From Salinisphaera sp049568105 (GTDB taxonomy: Bacteria; Pseudomonadota; Gammaproteobacteria; Nevskiales; Salinisphaeraceae): a DNA stretch of 64,000 nucleotides. The stretch spans positions 2,356,001-2,420,000 of the forward strand of contig NZ_CP145335.1 of NCBI RefSeq assembly GCF_049568105.1, in the 5' to 3' direction. Positions 9,280 to 18,402 of this stretch are shown here, piece by piece. The notes under the pieces are model-generated. The model did not search any database. It saw nothing but the letters and a program-made list of their open reading frames with translations, and was not told the origin of the DNA. Position 1 is the stretch's first letter, and each line of letters begins with the position of its first letter. The translations under genes were made by a program, and so were the position numbers.

Positions 9280-11841
9280 TCACAGCCAGCGCATCAACCC
9301 GGTCTCGAAGGGGTGCGCCAGCAACGGGTGCCAGGGATAGGCCCGCACCTGGTATTCATAGCGCCCCGGCACGTTCATCGGCTCGGCCAGCCGATAGATC
9401 GCCGTCCCCTCATCGCCGTTCTCGGCCTCGAGGCGACAGCAAATCGCCGACTCGGTCTCGCCGTCATCGCGTACCCGGGTCAACACACATTCGAGTTGTA
9501 TGTCCTCGGCCTGCAGCCCGTCGAGGACCACTTGGATATCCAGTTCGAGCGGCTGGCCGCTGTCGATCTGTTCGGGGCGGCCATTGCTACGACGCAACTC
9601 GACCTGGGGCCAGGCCCGGGCGACCCGGGCTTTCCAGGCCACCAGGTCGGTCGCCGGCTGGCCAGCCTTGTCGCCAAGACGCTGCCCGTGCCGGCTGGCC
9701 GGCAGGTACAGATCGCCGACATAGTTCATCAACATACGCTGGGCATTGAAATGCGGCAGTACGCTGTACATCGCGGCCTTGGCTCTTGCGATCCAGCTGT
9801 TTGAGAAGCCGCTGTTGCCGCGATCGAAATACAGCGGCACGACCTCGTCCTCGAGCAAATCGAGTAAGTCTTCGGCTTCATAGTGATCGCGCTGATCGGG
9901 ATCGCTTTGGCTGTAGGGCGTGATCGCCCAGCCGTTGTCGCGCTGGAAGCCCTCGGCCCACCAGCCATCGAGCACGCTTACATTGAGCGCACCGTTCATA
10001 GCAGCTTTCTGCCCAGACGTACCACAGGCTTCCATCGGGTATAGCGGCGTGTTGAGCCATACATCCGCGCCCGCCACAAGCTGGCGTGCTAGCGCGAGAT
10101 CGTAGTCCTCGATCACGAACAGCTTGCCGGCGTATTCCGGCCGTCGCGAATAATCCACCAAGGTTCGGATCAACGCCTGGCCCGGCTCGTCGGCGGGATG
10201 CGCCTTGCCGGCAAACAACAGAATCACCGGCCGCTCGGGATTGTTGAGCAACTCGGCCAGGCGCTGTGGATCGCGCAGCAACAGCGTGGCCCGCTTGTAG
10301 GTGGCAAAGCGACGCGCAAATACCAGCACCAACGGGTCGCGCCCGAAGGTCGGCCGCAACATCGCCAGACGTCGTTCGATATGCGCTGCCCCCACGCCTT
10401 GCCGGGCATACTGGCGGGTCAGGCAGGCCGCAACGTATTCGAGCATGTCGGCTTTGATCGACATGCGCTGCAGCCAAAACTGCTGATCCGGAACGGTCTG
10501 GATCAAACGGCGCCAGAAATGGATATCGCTCTGACGGGCACGCCAGCCCGGCGCGTGCATATCGAAGAAATTACTCCACTGCCGCGATAAAAACGTTTGT
10601 ACGTGTACCCCATTGGTCACATATTGCAGCGGCGACTCATCGATCGGCACCTGCGGCCAGATATGTGCTTCCATCTCCGCAGCTACGCCGCGATGAATCC
10701 GGCTGACGGCGTTCTGATAGCGCGACGCTCGGAGTGCCAACGTGGTCATGTTGAATGACGTCTCGTCGTGCTCGCTTCTTCCGAGCGCGAGCAGCCGATT
10801 CAGATCGACGCCCATCGCCTCGGCATAGGGCGCGAGATTGGCAGCCGCCAGTTCGTGCTCGAAGACATCGTGGCCGGCCGCGACCGGCGTATGGGTCGTG
10901 AACACGGTCGCGGCCGCGGTCAGTTCGAGTGCAGCCTCGAACGACAACCCGGCCTCGACCGACTCGCGACAGCGTTCGATCATCTGAAACGCCGCATGAC
11001 CTTCGTTGACATGCCAGACCGTCGGCGCCAAGCCCAGCGCCCGCAGCGCGCGCACCCCGCCGACTCCGAGCACCAACTCCTGCTCGATCCGCAGCTCGTG
11101 GCCGCCGCCATAGAGCTGGAAAGTGATCGAGCAGTCGCGCTCGGCATTACCGAGCACATCGGTATCGAGCAGATACAGCGCCAAGTGGCCGATATCGGCA
11201 CGCCAGACCTGAACCCGCACCTCGCGGCCAGGCATGGGCACGCTGATCTGCAGCGGCTGGCCCTGGCTATCGCGGACGAGGTTGATTGGCAGATCGCGCA
11301 GATCATGCGGCTGGAACACCGCGTTTTGGGTGCCGTCGCGTTCGATGCGCTGACGGAAATACCCCTGGCGATACATCAGCCCGACTGCCACGAAGGGCAA
11401 TCCGAGCCCGCTGGCGGCCTTACAGTGATCGCCGGCCAGAATGCCGAGACCGCCGGAATACAGCGGCAGACTCTCGTGCAGGCCGTATTCGGCACAAAAA
11501 TAGGCGATCAGGGTGTTTTGGCTATCGAACTGTTCGGCGACCGCTGCCGAGGGGCGGCTGGTCTGATCCCGGTAGGTGCGAAACAGACCGAGCACATACT
11601 GGTATTCCTCGATGAACGCCGCATCCTGGGCCAGTTCGTCGAGCCGCTGCTGGGAAATCCGACGTAGAAAAACCTTGGGATTGTGCCCGCAGCGCTCCCA
11701 AAGGCCGGTATCCATGCGCCAGAACAAGCCGCGGATATGACGATCCCAGGCATAGAGAAGATTTTCCGAAAGGACCTTGAGCTCCGATAACGGTTCGGGC
11801 AAACGCGCCTGAACCTCCAGGACATACTTCTGACCTGCCAT
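9280..11841 (-). CDS. glgP: Alpha-glucan (glycogen) phosphorylase
   Basis: GT35 pyridoxal-phosphate enzyme that releases glucose-1-phosphate from glycogen or maltodextrin. 853 residues. Seen: AYFCAEYGLHESLPLYSGGLG, WHVNEGHAAF, a phosphate/sugar region PVILLFAGKAHPAD, and the cofactor-lysine segment MEACGTSGQKAAMNG near residue 611. The opening DUF3417-like region (PEPLSELKVLSENLLYAWD) and general layout fit the non-E. coli class found in many actinobacteria and marine gammaproteobacteria. The ATG at 11841 follows GGAAGG. Divergent from the atpG-like gene. Confidence 0.95.
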   Translation of the reverse strand: MAGQKYVLEVQARLPEPLSELKVLSENLLYAWDRHIRGLFWRMDTGLWERCGHNPKVFLRRISQQRLDELAQDAAFIEEYQYVLGLFRTYRDQTSRPSAAVAEQFDSQNTLIAYFCAEYGLHESLPLYSGGLGILAGDHCKAASGLGLPFVAVGLMYRQGYFRQRIERDGTQNAVFQPHDLRDLPINLVRDSQGQPLQISVPMPGREVRVQVWRADIGHLALYLLDTDVLGNAERDCSITFQLYGGGHELRIEQELVLGVGGVRALRALGLAPTVWHVNEGHAAFQMIERCRESVEAGLSFEAALELTAAATVFTTHTPVAAGHDVFEHELAAANLAPYAEAMGVDLNRLLALGRSEHDETSFNMTTLALRASRYQNAVSRIHRGVAAEMEAHIWPQVPIDESPLQYVTNGVHVQTFLSRQWSNFFDMHAPGWRARQSDIHFWRRLIQTVPDQQFWLQRMSIKADMLEYVAACLTRQYARQGVGAAHIERRLAMLRPTFGRDPLVLVFARRFATYKRATLLLRDPQRLAELLNNPERPVILLFAGKAHPADEPGQALIRTLVDYSRRPEYAGKLFVIEDYDLALARQLVAGADVWLNTPLYPMEACGTSGQKAAMNGALNVSVLDGWWAEGFQRDNGWAITPYSQSDPDQRDHYEAEDLLDLLEDEVVPLYFDRGNSGFSNSWIARAKAAMYSVLPHFNAQRMLMNYVGDLYLPASRHGQRLGDKAGQPATDLVAWKARVARAWPQVELRRSNGRPEQIDSGQPLELDIQVVLDGLQAEDIQLECVLTRVRDDGETESAICCRLEAENGDEGTAIYRLAEPMNVPGRYEYQVRAYPWHPLLAHPFETGLMRWL

Positions 11842-12132
11842 GCCGTTACCTTCCACCTATGAGTCATCGCCGATGTGCGATGGGATAGATCACAATATAT
11901 CGCCTGCAGAAGCCGATGGCGCTTTTCGCACCAAGAAATCTCATCGGTCGTGCCTTAGCGGCCCCCGTAGCCCCACTGCCGACTTAAAATGGGCCCTCCC
12001 CTCTCAATGCATCTTTGACCGGCGGCGTCGCGCGTTGTTTGACCCATATCAATGCCGAATGCAGTCACCGCTCTATATTGGCTCCAAACCGCCCCGAGCC
12101 GATTTACAAACAGCCAGTGCCGATCGTCTGGA
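11842..12132. other. Divergent intergenic region glgP / atpG-like
   Basis: 291 bp holding the promoters of two divergent genes. Apart from the FNR/ANR-type box at 12039-12052 and a somewhat AT-richer stretch near 11880-11910, I see no coding or structured element. Confidence 0.5.
12039..12052. promoter_or_regulatory. FNR/ANR-type box upstream of the orphan atpG-like gene
   Basis: TTGAC-CCAT-ATCAA, the same nine-of-ten match to the FNR/ANR consensus as the site at 1122. Its centre is about 88 bp before the ATG of the atpG-like gene and about 200 bp before glgP, so either or both could be controlled by oxygen level. Confidence 0.55.
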
Positions 12133-13002
12133 ATGAGCCAAGGCCGAGAAATCCAAAAACAAATTCAGCAGGTCGGCAAACTGCAACGGGTGGTTCGCTC
12201 GATGCAGCTTGTCGCCCTCGCCAAGCGTCGCCGTTGCATCGATCAGATGCTGACCGGACGACCCTATGCCCAGGCCATCGAACGCATCGCCCGGCATATG
12301 GTTTTGGCGCATAGCGAGTTCCAGCATCCGCTGCTTGCCGTACGCAACGGTGAGCGCGCCGGGTATTTCGTGGTGACCTCCGATCGCGGCCTGTGCGGTG
12401 GGCTCAATCATCGCCTGCTGACCCGGGTGGCACGGCTGATGTCGGACCATCCGGCGGGCAGCGAACAATCGCCCCGGCTGGGCGTGTTCGGCCAGCGCGG
12501 CATCGCGTTTTTCCGCAATCGCGGCGAACCCCTTCTAGCCTGTACTCCGGGGGTCGCCCATTCGCCGAGCCTAAGTGCCCTGGCTGGCACCACCAAGGTC
12601 TTAATCGACGAATATGCCGATGGCCGGATCGATCGGCTGTTTCTGGCCTTCAACCGCTTCGAGAATGCCCTGCGCCAGACGCCGACCATCGTCCCGCTGC
12701 TGCCGATCCCGCCGGCCGAGGACCCGGAGGTACCCAAAAGCTGGGACTATCTCTACGAGCCGGAATCGCTCGATCTGATCGATGTGGTGTTGCGCCGCTA
12801 TCTGGAATGCCAGATCTATCAGGCGCTTTTGGAGAACCGCGCCTGCGAGATGACGGCACGCGCGACCGCCATGCAGCAGGCCTCGGACAATGCCTCGCAA
12901 AAACTCAAGGAACTCAACCAGACCCGCCACAAGCTGCGCCAAGCCGCTATAACCCAGGAAATCGAGGAGATCATGTCTGGCTGCGAGGCCACCCGCGACT
13001 AG
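12133..13002 (+). CDS. Stand-alone F-type ATP synthase gamma-subunit paralogue
   Basis: In F1Fo ATP synthase the gamma subunit is the rotor shaft inside the alpha3beta3 ring. This 289-residue protein has the usual length and both terminal helices: GREIQKQIQQVGKLQRVVRS at the N-terminus and ASDNASQKLKELNQTRHKLR then QEIEEIMSG at the C-terminus, plus the core VVTSDRGLCGGLNHRLL. No other ATP synthase subunit gene lies on either side, although gamma is normally encoded within atpIBEFHAGDC. The ATG at 12133 begins the gamma-like sequence; a start at 12052 would add 27 unrelated residues. An FNR/ANR-type box lies upstream. It may be a condition-specific rotor or a regulatory paralogue. Confidence 0.85.
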   Translation: MSQGREIQKQIQQVGKLQRVVRSMQLVALAKRRRCIDQMLTGRPYAQAIERIARHMVLAHSEFQHPLLAVRNGERAGYFVVTSDRGLCGGLNHRLLTRVARLMSDHPAGSEQSPRLGVFGQRGIAFFRNRGEPLLACTPGVAHSPSLSALAGTTKVLIDEYADGRIDRLFLAFNRFENALRQTPTIVPLLPIPPAEDPEVPKSWDYLYEPESLDLIDVVLRRYLECQIYQALLENRACEMTARATAMQQASDNASQKLKELNQTRHKLRQAAITQEIEEIMSGCEATRD

Positions 13003-13403
13003 ACCAGCGCGCCGGTAGGAAGCCATCGCCCGAACGCCGCCAAGGCATCGCTGGGGCAACCAGGACCTGTTGCATCAGAGGAACTGGCCGGTAAGGTCAA
13101 ATCCGGGGCTTGGCCATATTCCGAGTGCTGCGTTGGCGGCCGTCGATCGATTTCTGCAAGGCATCAGTCGCGGCGTTATAGCCTGCCACGCTCGCCCTTG
13201 GTCACGCCGCCGGGCCTCACAGTGCATCTAAACCGGCGCTACCCCTTCCTGCCAAGCTCGGTCTAGTGGCGATTCAGCGTGGTCGCGCATACGAATGCTG
13301 AACACTATATAGCGCGTCGAACGCGTTGGTCTGCTACGCAACAGCGCTTGGCGCGTTGGCGCGGATGCGATCGAAATATCCAGCCTGGATGCGGTGACGT
13401 TCG
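13003..13403. other. Intergenic, no gene seen
   Basis: 401 bp between the convergent atpG-like gene and surE. Short frames exist on both strands but show no family signature or ribosome site. No clear terminator hairpin with a T-run was found. Confidence 0.5.
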
Positions 13404-14168
13404 TCAGCCCCGCATCGGCCATTCGAACGCGGCACTGGGGCCCGGGATGTTCGGATCGCTACGGGCACCGCGCAAGGCCATCGCAGCGACCCGCCCATTA
13501 CGCAGGGCCGCGATATCGCGGTCCGGATCCGTGACATGGCGGCTATCGTAAGCAAACGTCAGCCGTTGCTGCCTCGGGTCCTGGGCATCGCGATCAGCGA
13601 TCCAGCGCGGCTGGCTGACGGGCAGGCGCGCCTCTCGGACGATCCGCAGGCAGGGCGCCGTATCACCGAGTGTGGCCGGGAAATTGATGCTCCAGCAACG
13701 CACGGCGTCTTGCTGTGCCCACAGGGTATGCAGCGCGGTTCGTGCCCAGCGGCGCGACGGCTCGAAATCGATCCGCTCGCCGCGATAAGCCTGGCTCAGA
13801 GCCACCCCGGCAATCCCGAGATGTTCGGCTGCCAATACCGCGCCGATGGTCCCCGAATACATAATCGAATCCGATAGGTTCGCCCCGTGATTGACGCCCG
13901 AAAACACCACGTCGGGCGGCGTATCGCGCAGCAGATGGCCAACGCCATACATCACGCAGTCGGCCGGCGTCCCGGGCAGGACATACTGCTTCGGCCCTTG
14001 CTGGATACACGCCAGCGGCTCATGTAGCGACACCGACTGGCCGGTACCGCTTCGGTTACTGGAGGGCGCGACGGTCCAGACATCGTCGGACAGGCCAGCA
14101 GCGATAGCTTCTGCAACGCGCAGACCCGGCGCGTCGACACCGTCGTCGTTGGTCACGAGAATACGCAT
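13404..14168 (-). CDS. surE: 5'/3'-nucleotidase SurE
   Basis: Metal-dependent survival protein that removes phosphate from nucleoside monophosphates. 254 residues. Seen: MRILVTNDDGVDAPG at the N-terminus (metal-binding Asp pair), NRSGTGQSVSLHEPL, GTPADCVMYGV and FSGVNHGANL. It begins 1 nt after the stop of the upstream APH-like gene, so it is probably co-transcribed with the acyl-CoA genes. In many gammaproteobacteria surE sits instead next to pcm and rpoS, so this context is uncommon. Confidence 0.95.
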   Translation of the reverse strand: MRILVTNDDGVDAPGLRVAEAIAAGLSDDVWTVAPSSNRSGTGQSVSLHEPLACIQQGPKQYVLPGTPADCVMYGVGHLLRDTPPDVVFSGVNHGANLSDSIMYSGTIGAVLAAEHLGIAGVALSQAYRGERIDFEPSRRWARTALHTLWAQQDAVRCWSINFPATLGDTAPCLRIVREARLPVSQPRWIADRDAQDPRQQRLTFAYDSRHVTDPDRDIAALRNGRVAAMALRGARSDPNIPGPSAAFEWPMRG

Positions 14169-14169
14169 A

Positions 14170-15240
14170 TCAGTCGTAGCCGCGTGCCACCTGCCAGCCG
14201 CGCTCGGCCATGAGCCCGGCGCGGCTGCCCACCGCTAACGCATTTTCACTGCTGGCGTTGCCGGCCTGGGCCCGGGCTGCCACCCCCTGCAGGATGGCCG
14301 CCATGCGATACAGTGCGAATGCGACGAACACGGGCCAGTCCTCGATCGGGCCGAGTCCGCGGGCGGCCCGGTAGCGCGCAATCTGGGCGGCCTCATCGGG
14401 AATGCCGAGGATATCCAGGTCTAACCCTTCGAGGCCGGCGATGCCGATAGTGTCCGGCGGTAGGTAGTACGGCATACAGGCATAGGCGAGATCGGCCAAT
14501 GGGTGGCCCAGCGTCGCCAGTTCCCAGTCGAGCACCGCGACCACCTGCGAGACGTCTTCGGCCATCAGCAGATTGCCGATACGAAAATCGCCATGCGCGA
14601 TCGCCGGCGGCGGATCGGCCGGGATATGCTCGGCGAGCCAGTCGCCCAGCTGCGTCATGTTGGTATCGACCCGGTCGGTGGAGGCCTCGTATTGCCGTCG
14701 CCAAAGTTTGATCTGGCGCTCGATATAGCCCGCCGGCTTGCCGAACTCGGCCAGCCCCGCGGCCTCGACATCGACCGAGTGCATCGCCGCCATGGTATCG
14801 ATCAGACCGTGGTGGACCCGGCGGCGCGCCTCAGGATCGAGCTCGGGCAAGGCCGGATCAGAAAACACCTGTCCCGGTACATAGTCCATGACATAGAACG
14901 GTGTCCCGATGATCGAGGCATCGTCGCAGAACAGATGCATGGTCGGCACCGGTACGCCCGGCGCATCGGCCAGCGCTGCCATAACCTTGTACTCGCGATC
15001 GACACGATGCGCCGAGGGCAGAATATCGCCCGGTGGCTGCTTGCGCAGCACGTAGCGCCGGCCGTCGGCTTCGAGCAGAAAGGTTGGGTTCGACTGGCCG
15101 CCTTCGAACTGGCGCACGCTCAGGCGCTTGTCGACCAGGCCGTGCTCGGCGATATAGGTATATAAGGCGTTTTCGTCGAAACGGTGTTCCGAGCGTACCC
15201 CGGTCAACTCCGGGGTACCGGGTTGCTGGTCTGTCGTCAT
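14170..15240 (-). CDS. APH-family phosphotransferase, acyl-CoA-dehydrogenase associated (ACAD10/11 N-domain type)
   Basis: Kinase-like protein of 356 residues related to aminoglycoside phosphotransferases. Close relatives are fused to, or encoded beside, acyl-CoA dehydrogenases and are thought to phosphorylate 4-hydroxyacyl-CoAs. Seen: QFEGGQSNPTFLL, the lysine in YVLRKQPPG, AIAHGDFRIGNLL (catalytic loop) and AVLDWELATLGHPLADLAY (metal Asp). The ATG at 15240 follows GGAG; longer in-frame starts reach into the dehydrogenase region and look non-coding. An acyl-CoA dehydrogenase gene lies 67 bp upstream, which supports the ACAD10/11-type role; the substrate is not known. Confidence 0.88.
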   Translation of the reverse strand: MTTDQQPGTPELTGVRSEHRFDENALYTYIAEHGLVDKRLSVRQFEGGQSNPTFLLEADGRRYVLRKQPPGDILPSAHRVDREYKVMAALADAPGVPVPTMHLFCDDASIIGTPFYVMDYVPGQVFSDPALPELDPEARRRVHHGLIDTMAAMHSVDVEAAGLAEFGKPAGYIERQIKLWRRQYEASTDRVDTNMTQLGDWLAEHIPADPPPAIAHGDFRIGNLLMAEDVSQVVAVLDWELATLGHPLADLAYACMPYYLPPDTIGIAGLEGLDLDILGIPDEAAQIARYRAARGLGPIEDWPVFVAFALYRMAAILQGVAARAQAGNASSENALAVGSRAGLMAERGWQVARGYD

Positions 15241-15307
15241 ATTGGATCTCCGGATATCGGTCGGTTCCGGTCTTCGCCGGCTGTTCTTCGCGCCGAGCCG
15301 AGCGCCA

Positions 15308-16522
15308 TCAAGCGCTTGCTGCACTCTGTGCCCGCAGCTCCAGCTTGGCGATCGAATCGAGATGCACCTCGTCCGGCCCATCGGCCAGACGCAGGGTACG
15401 GACATTGGCCCAGGCCGCCGCCAAGAACGTATCCTGCGATACGCCCATCGCGCCGTAGGCTTGGATTGCGCGGTCGATGACGGCCAGCGCCATATTGGGT
15501 GCGACCACCTTGATCATCGCGATCTGCTGGCGCGCCTCTTTGTTGCCGACGGTATCCATCATGCGAGCGGCATTGAGCGTGAGCAGGCGCGCCTGTTCGA
15601 TCTCGATACGCGATGTCGCGATCTGTTTGCGGATAGAGTCGAAGTCCGCGATCCGACGGCCAAAGGCTTCGCGTTCCTCGACCCGGCGGCACATCGCCTG
15701 CAAGGCCCGCTCGGCGGCACCGATACAGCGCATACAGTGATGGATACGCCCTGGCCCGAGCCGGCCCTGGGCGATCTCGAACCCCCGCCCTTCGCCGAGA
15801 ATCAGGTTGTCCGCGGGCACGCGCACGTTGTCGTAGACGATATCGGCATGCCCTTCCGGGGCATCGTCGTAGCCATAGACGGTCAGCGGCCGCTGGATAT
15901 GCACGCCGGGGGTATCCAGCGGCACGAGGATCATCGATTGCTGGCGGTGACGCTCAGCCTGTGGATCGGTCTTGCCCATGACGATCGCGATTTTGCAGTT
16001 CCGCGTCATGGCGTTGGTCGACCACCATTTACGGCCGTTGATGACGTACTCATCGCCCTCGCGACGGATTTCGGTCGCGATATTGGTGGCATCCGAGGAC
16101 GCCACGTTGGGCTCGGTCATAGAAAAACAGGAACGGATCCGGCCCTCCAGCAGCGGGCCCAGCCATTCGGCCTGCTGCTGGGCACTGCCATAGCGGGCCA
16201 GCACCTCCATGTTGCCGGTATCCGGGGCGTTGCAGTTGAAGATACCGGGCGCGATCCGGCTCCGGCCCATGATCTCGCATAGATGGGCATAGTCGTAGTT
16301 GGACAGGCCGGCTCCGTGCTCGCTGTCGGGCAGGAATAGATTCCATAGCCCCTCGGCCCGAGCTTTTTGCTTGAGCTGCTCGAAAATCGGCGGCTCGGCC
16401 CAGCGATCGTCGCCCATCGCATGCTGCTCGGCATAGACCGACTCGTTGGGATAGACATGCTCGTCCATGAATGCGAGCAGCCGCTCGCGCAGTGCTTCTG
16501 CTTTATCGGATAGTGCCAGCAT
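15308..16522 (-). CDS. Acyl-CoA dehydrogenase
   Basis: FAD-dependent alpha,beta-desaturation of an acyl-CoA. 404 residues with the three usual domains: N-terminal helices (LFLPDSEHGAGLSNYDYAHL), a middle beta domain (SCFSMTEPNVASSDATNI, INGRKWWSTNA) and C-terminal helices (GRRIADFDSIRKQIATSRI, IQAYGAMGVSQDTFLAA). This pattern is the ACAD10/11-like class rather than the short-chain class. The downstream APH-like gene supports that. Electrons would go to ETF. Confidence 0.93.
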   Translation of the reverse strand: MLALSDKAEALRERLLAFMDEHVYPNESVYAEQHAMGDDRWAEPPIFEQLKQKARAEGLWNLFLPDSEHGAGLSNYDYAHLCEIMGRSRIAPGIFNCNAPDTGNMEVLARYGSAQQQAEWLGPLLEGRIRSCFSMTEPNVASSDATNIATEIRREGDEYVINGRKWWSTNAMTRNCKIAIVMGKTDPQAERHRQQSMILVPLDTPGVHIQRPLTVYGYDDAPEGHADIVYDNVRVPADNLILGEGRGFEIAQGRLGPGRIHHCMRCIGAAERALQAMCRRVEEREAFGRRIADFDSIRKQIATSRIEIEQARLLTLNAARMMDTVGNKEARQQIAMIKVVAPNMALAVIDRAIQAYGAMGVSQDTFLAAAWANVRTLRLADGPDEVHLDSIAKLELRAQSAASA

Positions 16523-16680
16523 GGGGAGTCCTTAATTGAGTGAGCGATACGACGGGCTTTTCCAATACCGTGGCCGGTAATACGGTTTGCACTGCCACAG
16601 GCCGGGTTGGACGCCTCGGCCGACCTTCGTTCGCGCGGACATAGTCCAGCCGTGCAGGGCAACCGGCACCGGCATGCGGC

Positions 16681-18312
16681 TTACGAATCGGCATCGGAAC
16701 GCACGCTTTCCCGCAGGGCGGTCTTCTGAATCTTGCCGGTCGCGGTACGCGGCAGTGCACCGAAGATCACGCGGCCCGGCGCTTTGTAATGCGCCATGCG
16801 CTCGCGGCAGAACTCGATCAGGGTCTGCTCGTCGACCTCGCCGGCGTCGTCGACCAGCGTGACGAACGCACAGGGCCGTTCGCCCCAGCGCGGATGCGGC
16901 TCCGCGACCACCGCCACTTCGGCGACCGCCGGATGCTCATGCAGGACGCTCTCGATCTCCAGGCTGGAAATATTTTCGCCACCCGAGATGATGATGTCCT
17001 TGCTGCGATCCTTGATTTCGACATAGCCATCGGGATGACGTACGGCCAGATCCCCGGTATGAAACCAGCCGTCGGCGAACGCGGCCTCGGTTTCCTCGGG
17101 ATTGTTGAGATAGCCCTTCATCACCGTGTGGCCGCGCACGCACAGCTCGCCGATACTCTGGCCATCGCGAGGTACATGACCGGCGTTCGCGTCGAGTACG
17201 GCGATATCCTCGATCGCGAAGTTCGCCACCCCCTGACGCGCCATGCAGGCCGCACGGGCCTTGCCGTCCAACTGCTCCCAGGCCGGCTGCCAGACACACA
17301 GCGTCGAAGGGCCATAGGTTTCGGTCAGTCCATATAGATGGGTGATATCGAAACCCAGCCGTCGGGCACGATCGATGACGGCCGCCGGCGGCGCCGCCCC
17401 GCCGAGGGCAAAATCCGCCCGGGTCGACAGACTCAGGCCCCGGCTTTCGAAATCGGCCAGCAGGCTGTTGAGCACGATCGGCGCCCCACAGAGATGGGTG
17501 ACACCACAGGTTTCCATGCGCTCGTGAATCAGATCGGTATTCACGCTGTCCAGGCAGACATGGGTCGCCCCGGCTGCGGTCGTTGCCCAGACATATCCCC
17601 AGCCATCGCAGTGGAACATCGGCAACGTCCACAGAAATACGGAGTCGGTAGTCATATGGAACGCCATGGCGTTGGCCATGGCCGCGAGATAGGCACCGCG
17701 ATGGTGGTAGACGACGCCTTTCGGGGTGCCGGTGGTACCCGAGGTATATAACAGCGTCAGCGCCTCCCACTCATCGTGTACGCCGGGCGGCTCATAGGCC
17801 GGATCGCCGGCTTCGACCAGGTCCTCGAAGCGTTGGCCGGCCAGCGCCTCCGAGGCACTGCCGTGGCTGTCGATCACGATGGGCGTAGGCCGTGCTTCGC
17901 CCAGGTGATCCAGGGCACGCTTGGCCACCGCGCCAAAGGCATGGTCACAAAGCAATGCCACTGCCTTGCCGTGGCGCAGCATAGTAGCGATCGACTGTGC
18001 GTCCTGACGAGTATTCAAGGGATTGAGCACTGCGCCGAGCATAGGCACGGCGTAGCGTGCCTCCAGCATTTCGTGGGTATTGCGGCACAGGATCGCGACG
18101 GTATCGCCACGACCAACGCCGTGTTCGGCCAGACTACTGGCGAGCTGCCGGCACCGCTGTTCGAACTCGGCATACGTCAACGTCATGTCGGTGTCGATCA
18201 CGGCGCATCGCTCGGCATACACTTCGGCCGAGCGGTGTAAGAAACTCAGCGGCGATAACGGGACGTGATTGGCCGGCGTCTGGGGCAGCCGGTCATAATC
18301 GGCTTGGGCCAT
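16681..18312 (-). CDS. AMP-forming acyl-CoA synthetase (medium/long chain)
   Basis: Activates a carboxylic acid to its CoA thioester through an acyl-adenylate. 543 residues of the ANL superfamily. Seen: LLYTSGTTGTPKGVVYHHRG (P-loop), THLYGLTETYGPST, GWFHTGDLAVRHPDGYVEIKDRSKD and the C-terminal catalytic lysine in PRTATGKIQK. The layout is similar to AlkK-type fatty acid ligases. Together with the dehydrogenase, SDR and kinase genes it makes a catabolic set for a fatty or branched acid. Confidence 0.92.
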   Translation of the reverse strand: MAQADYDRLPQTPANHVPLSPLSFLHRSAEVYAERCAVIDTDMTLTYAEFEQRCRQLASSLAEHGVGRGDTVAILCRNTHEMLEARYAVPMLGAVLNPLNTRQDAQSIATMLRHGKAVALLCDHAFGAVAKRALDHLGEARPTPIVIDSHGSASEALAGQRFEDLVEAGDPAYEPPGVHDEWEALTLLYTSGTTGTPKGVVYHHRGAYLAAMANAMAFHMTTDSVFLWTLPMFHCDGWGYVWATTAAGATHVCLDSVNTDLIHERMETCGVTHLCGAPIVLNSLLADFESRGLSLSTRADFALGGAAPPAAVIDRARRLGFDITHLYGLTETYGPSTLCVWQPAWEQLDGKARAACMARQGVANFAIEDIAVLDANAGHVPRDGQSIGELCVRGHTVMKGYLNNPEETEAAFADGWFHTGDLAVRHPDGYVEIKDRSKDIIISGGENISSLEIESVLHEHPAVAEVAVVAEPHPRWGERPCAFVTLVDDAGEVDEQTLIEFCRERMAHYKAPGRVIFGALPRTATGKIQKTALRESVRSDADS

Positions 18313-18402
18313 GATCTCCTCCGTATTGTTTATCGTTCGAGTCGGCGCCCGTTAATGGCCGGGCCGACCGCTCGAATCGTGCTTATAAGCTGTTCACTCT
18401 GG

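Noticed and set aside
13003..13403. Transposase remnant in the gap before surE
   Set aside because: Some words looked insertion-sequence-like, but no inverted repeats, target duplication or DDE motif could be found.
14170..15240. Aminoglycoside resistance gene
   Set aside because: The APH-like fold belongs to the acyl-CoA dehydrogenase associated class and is encoded with acyl-CoA enzymes.
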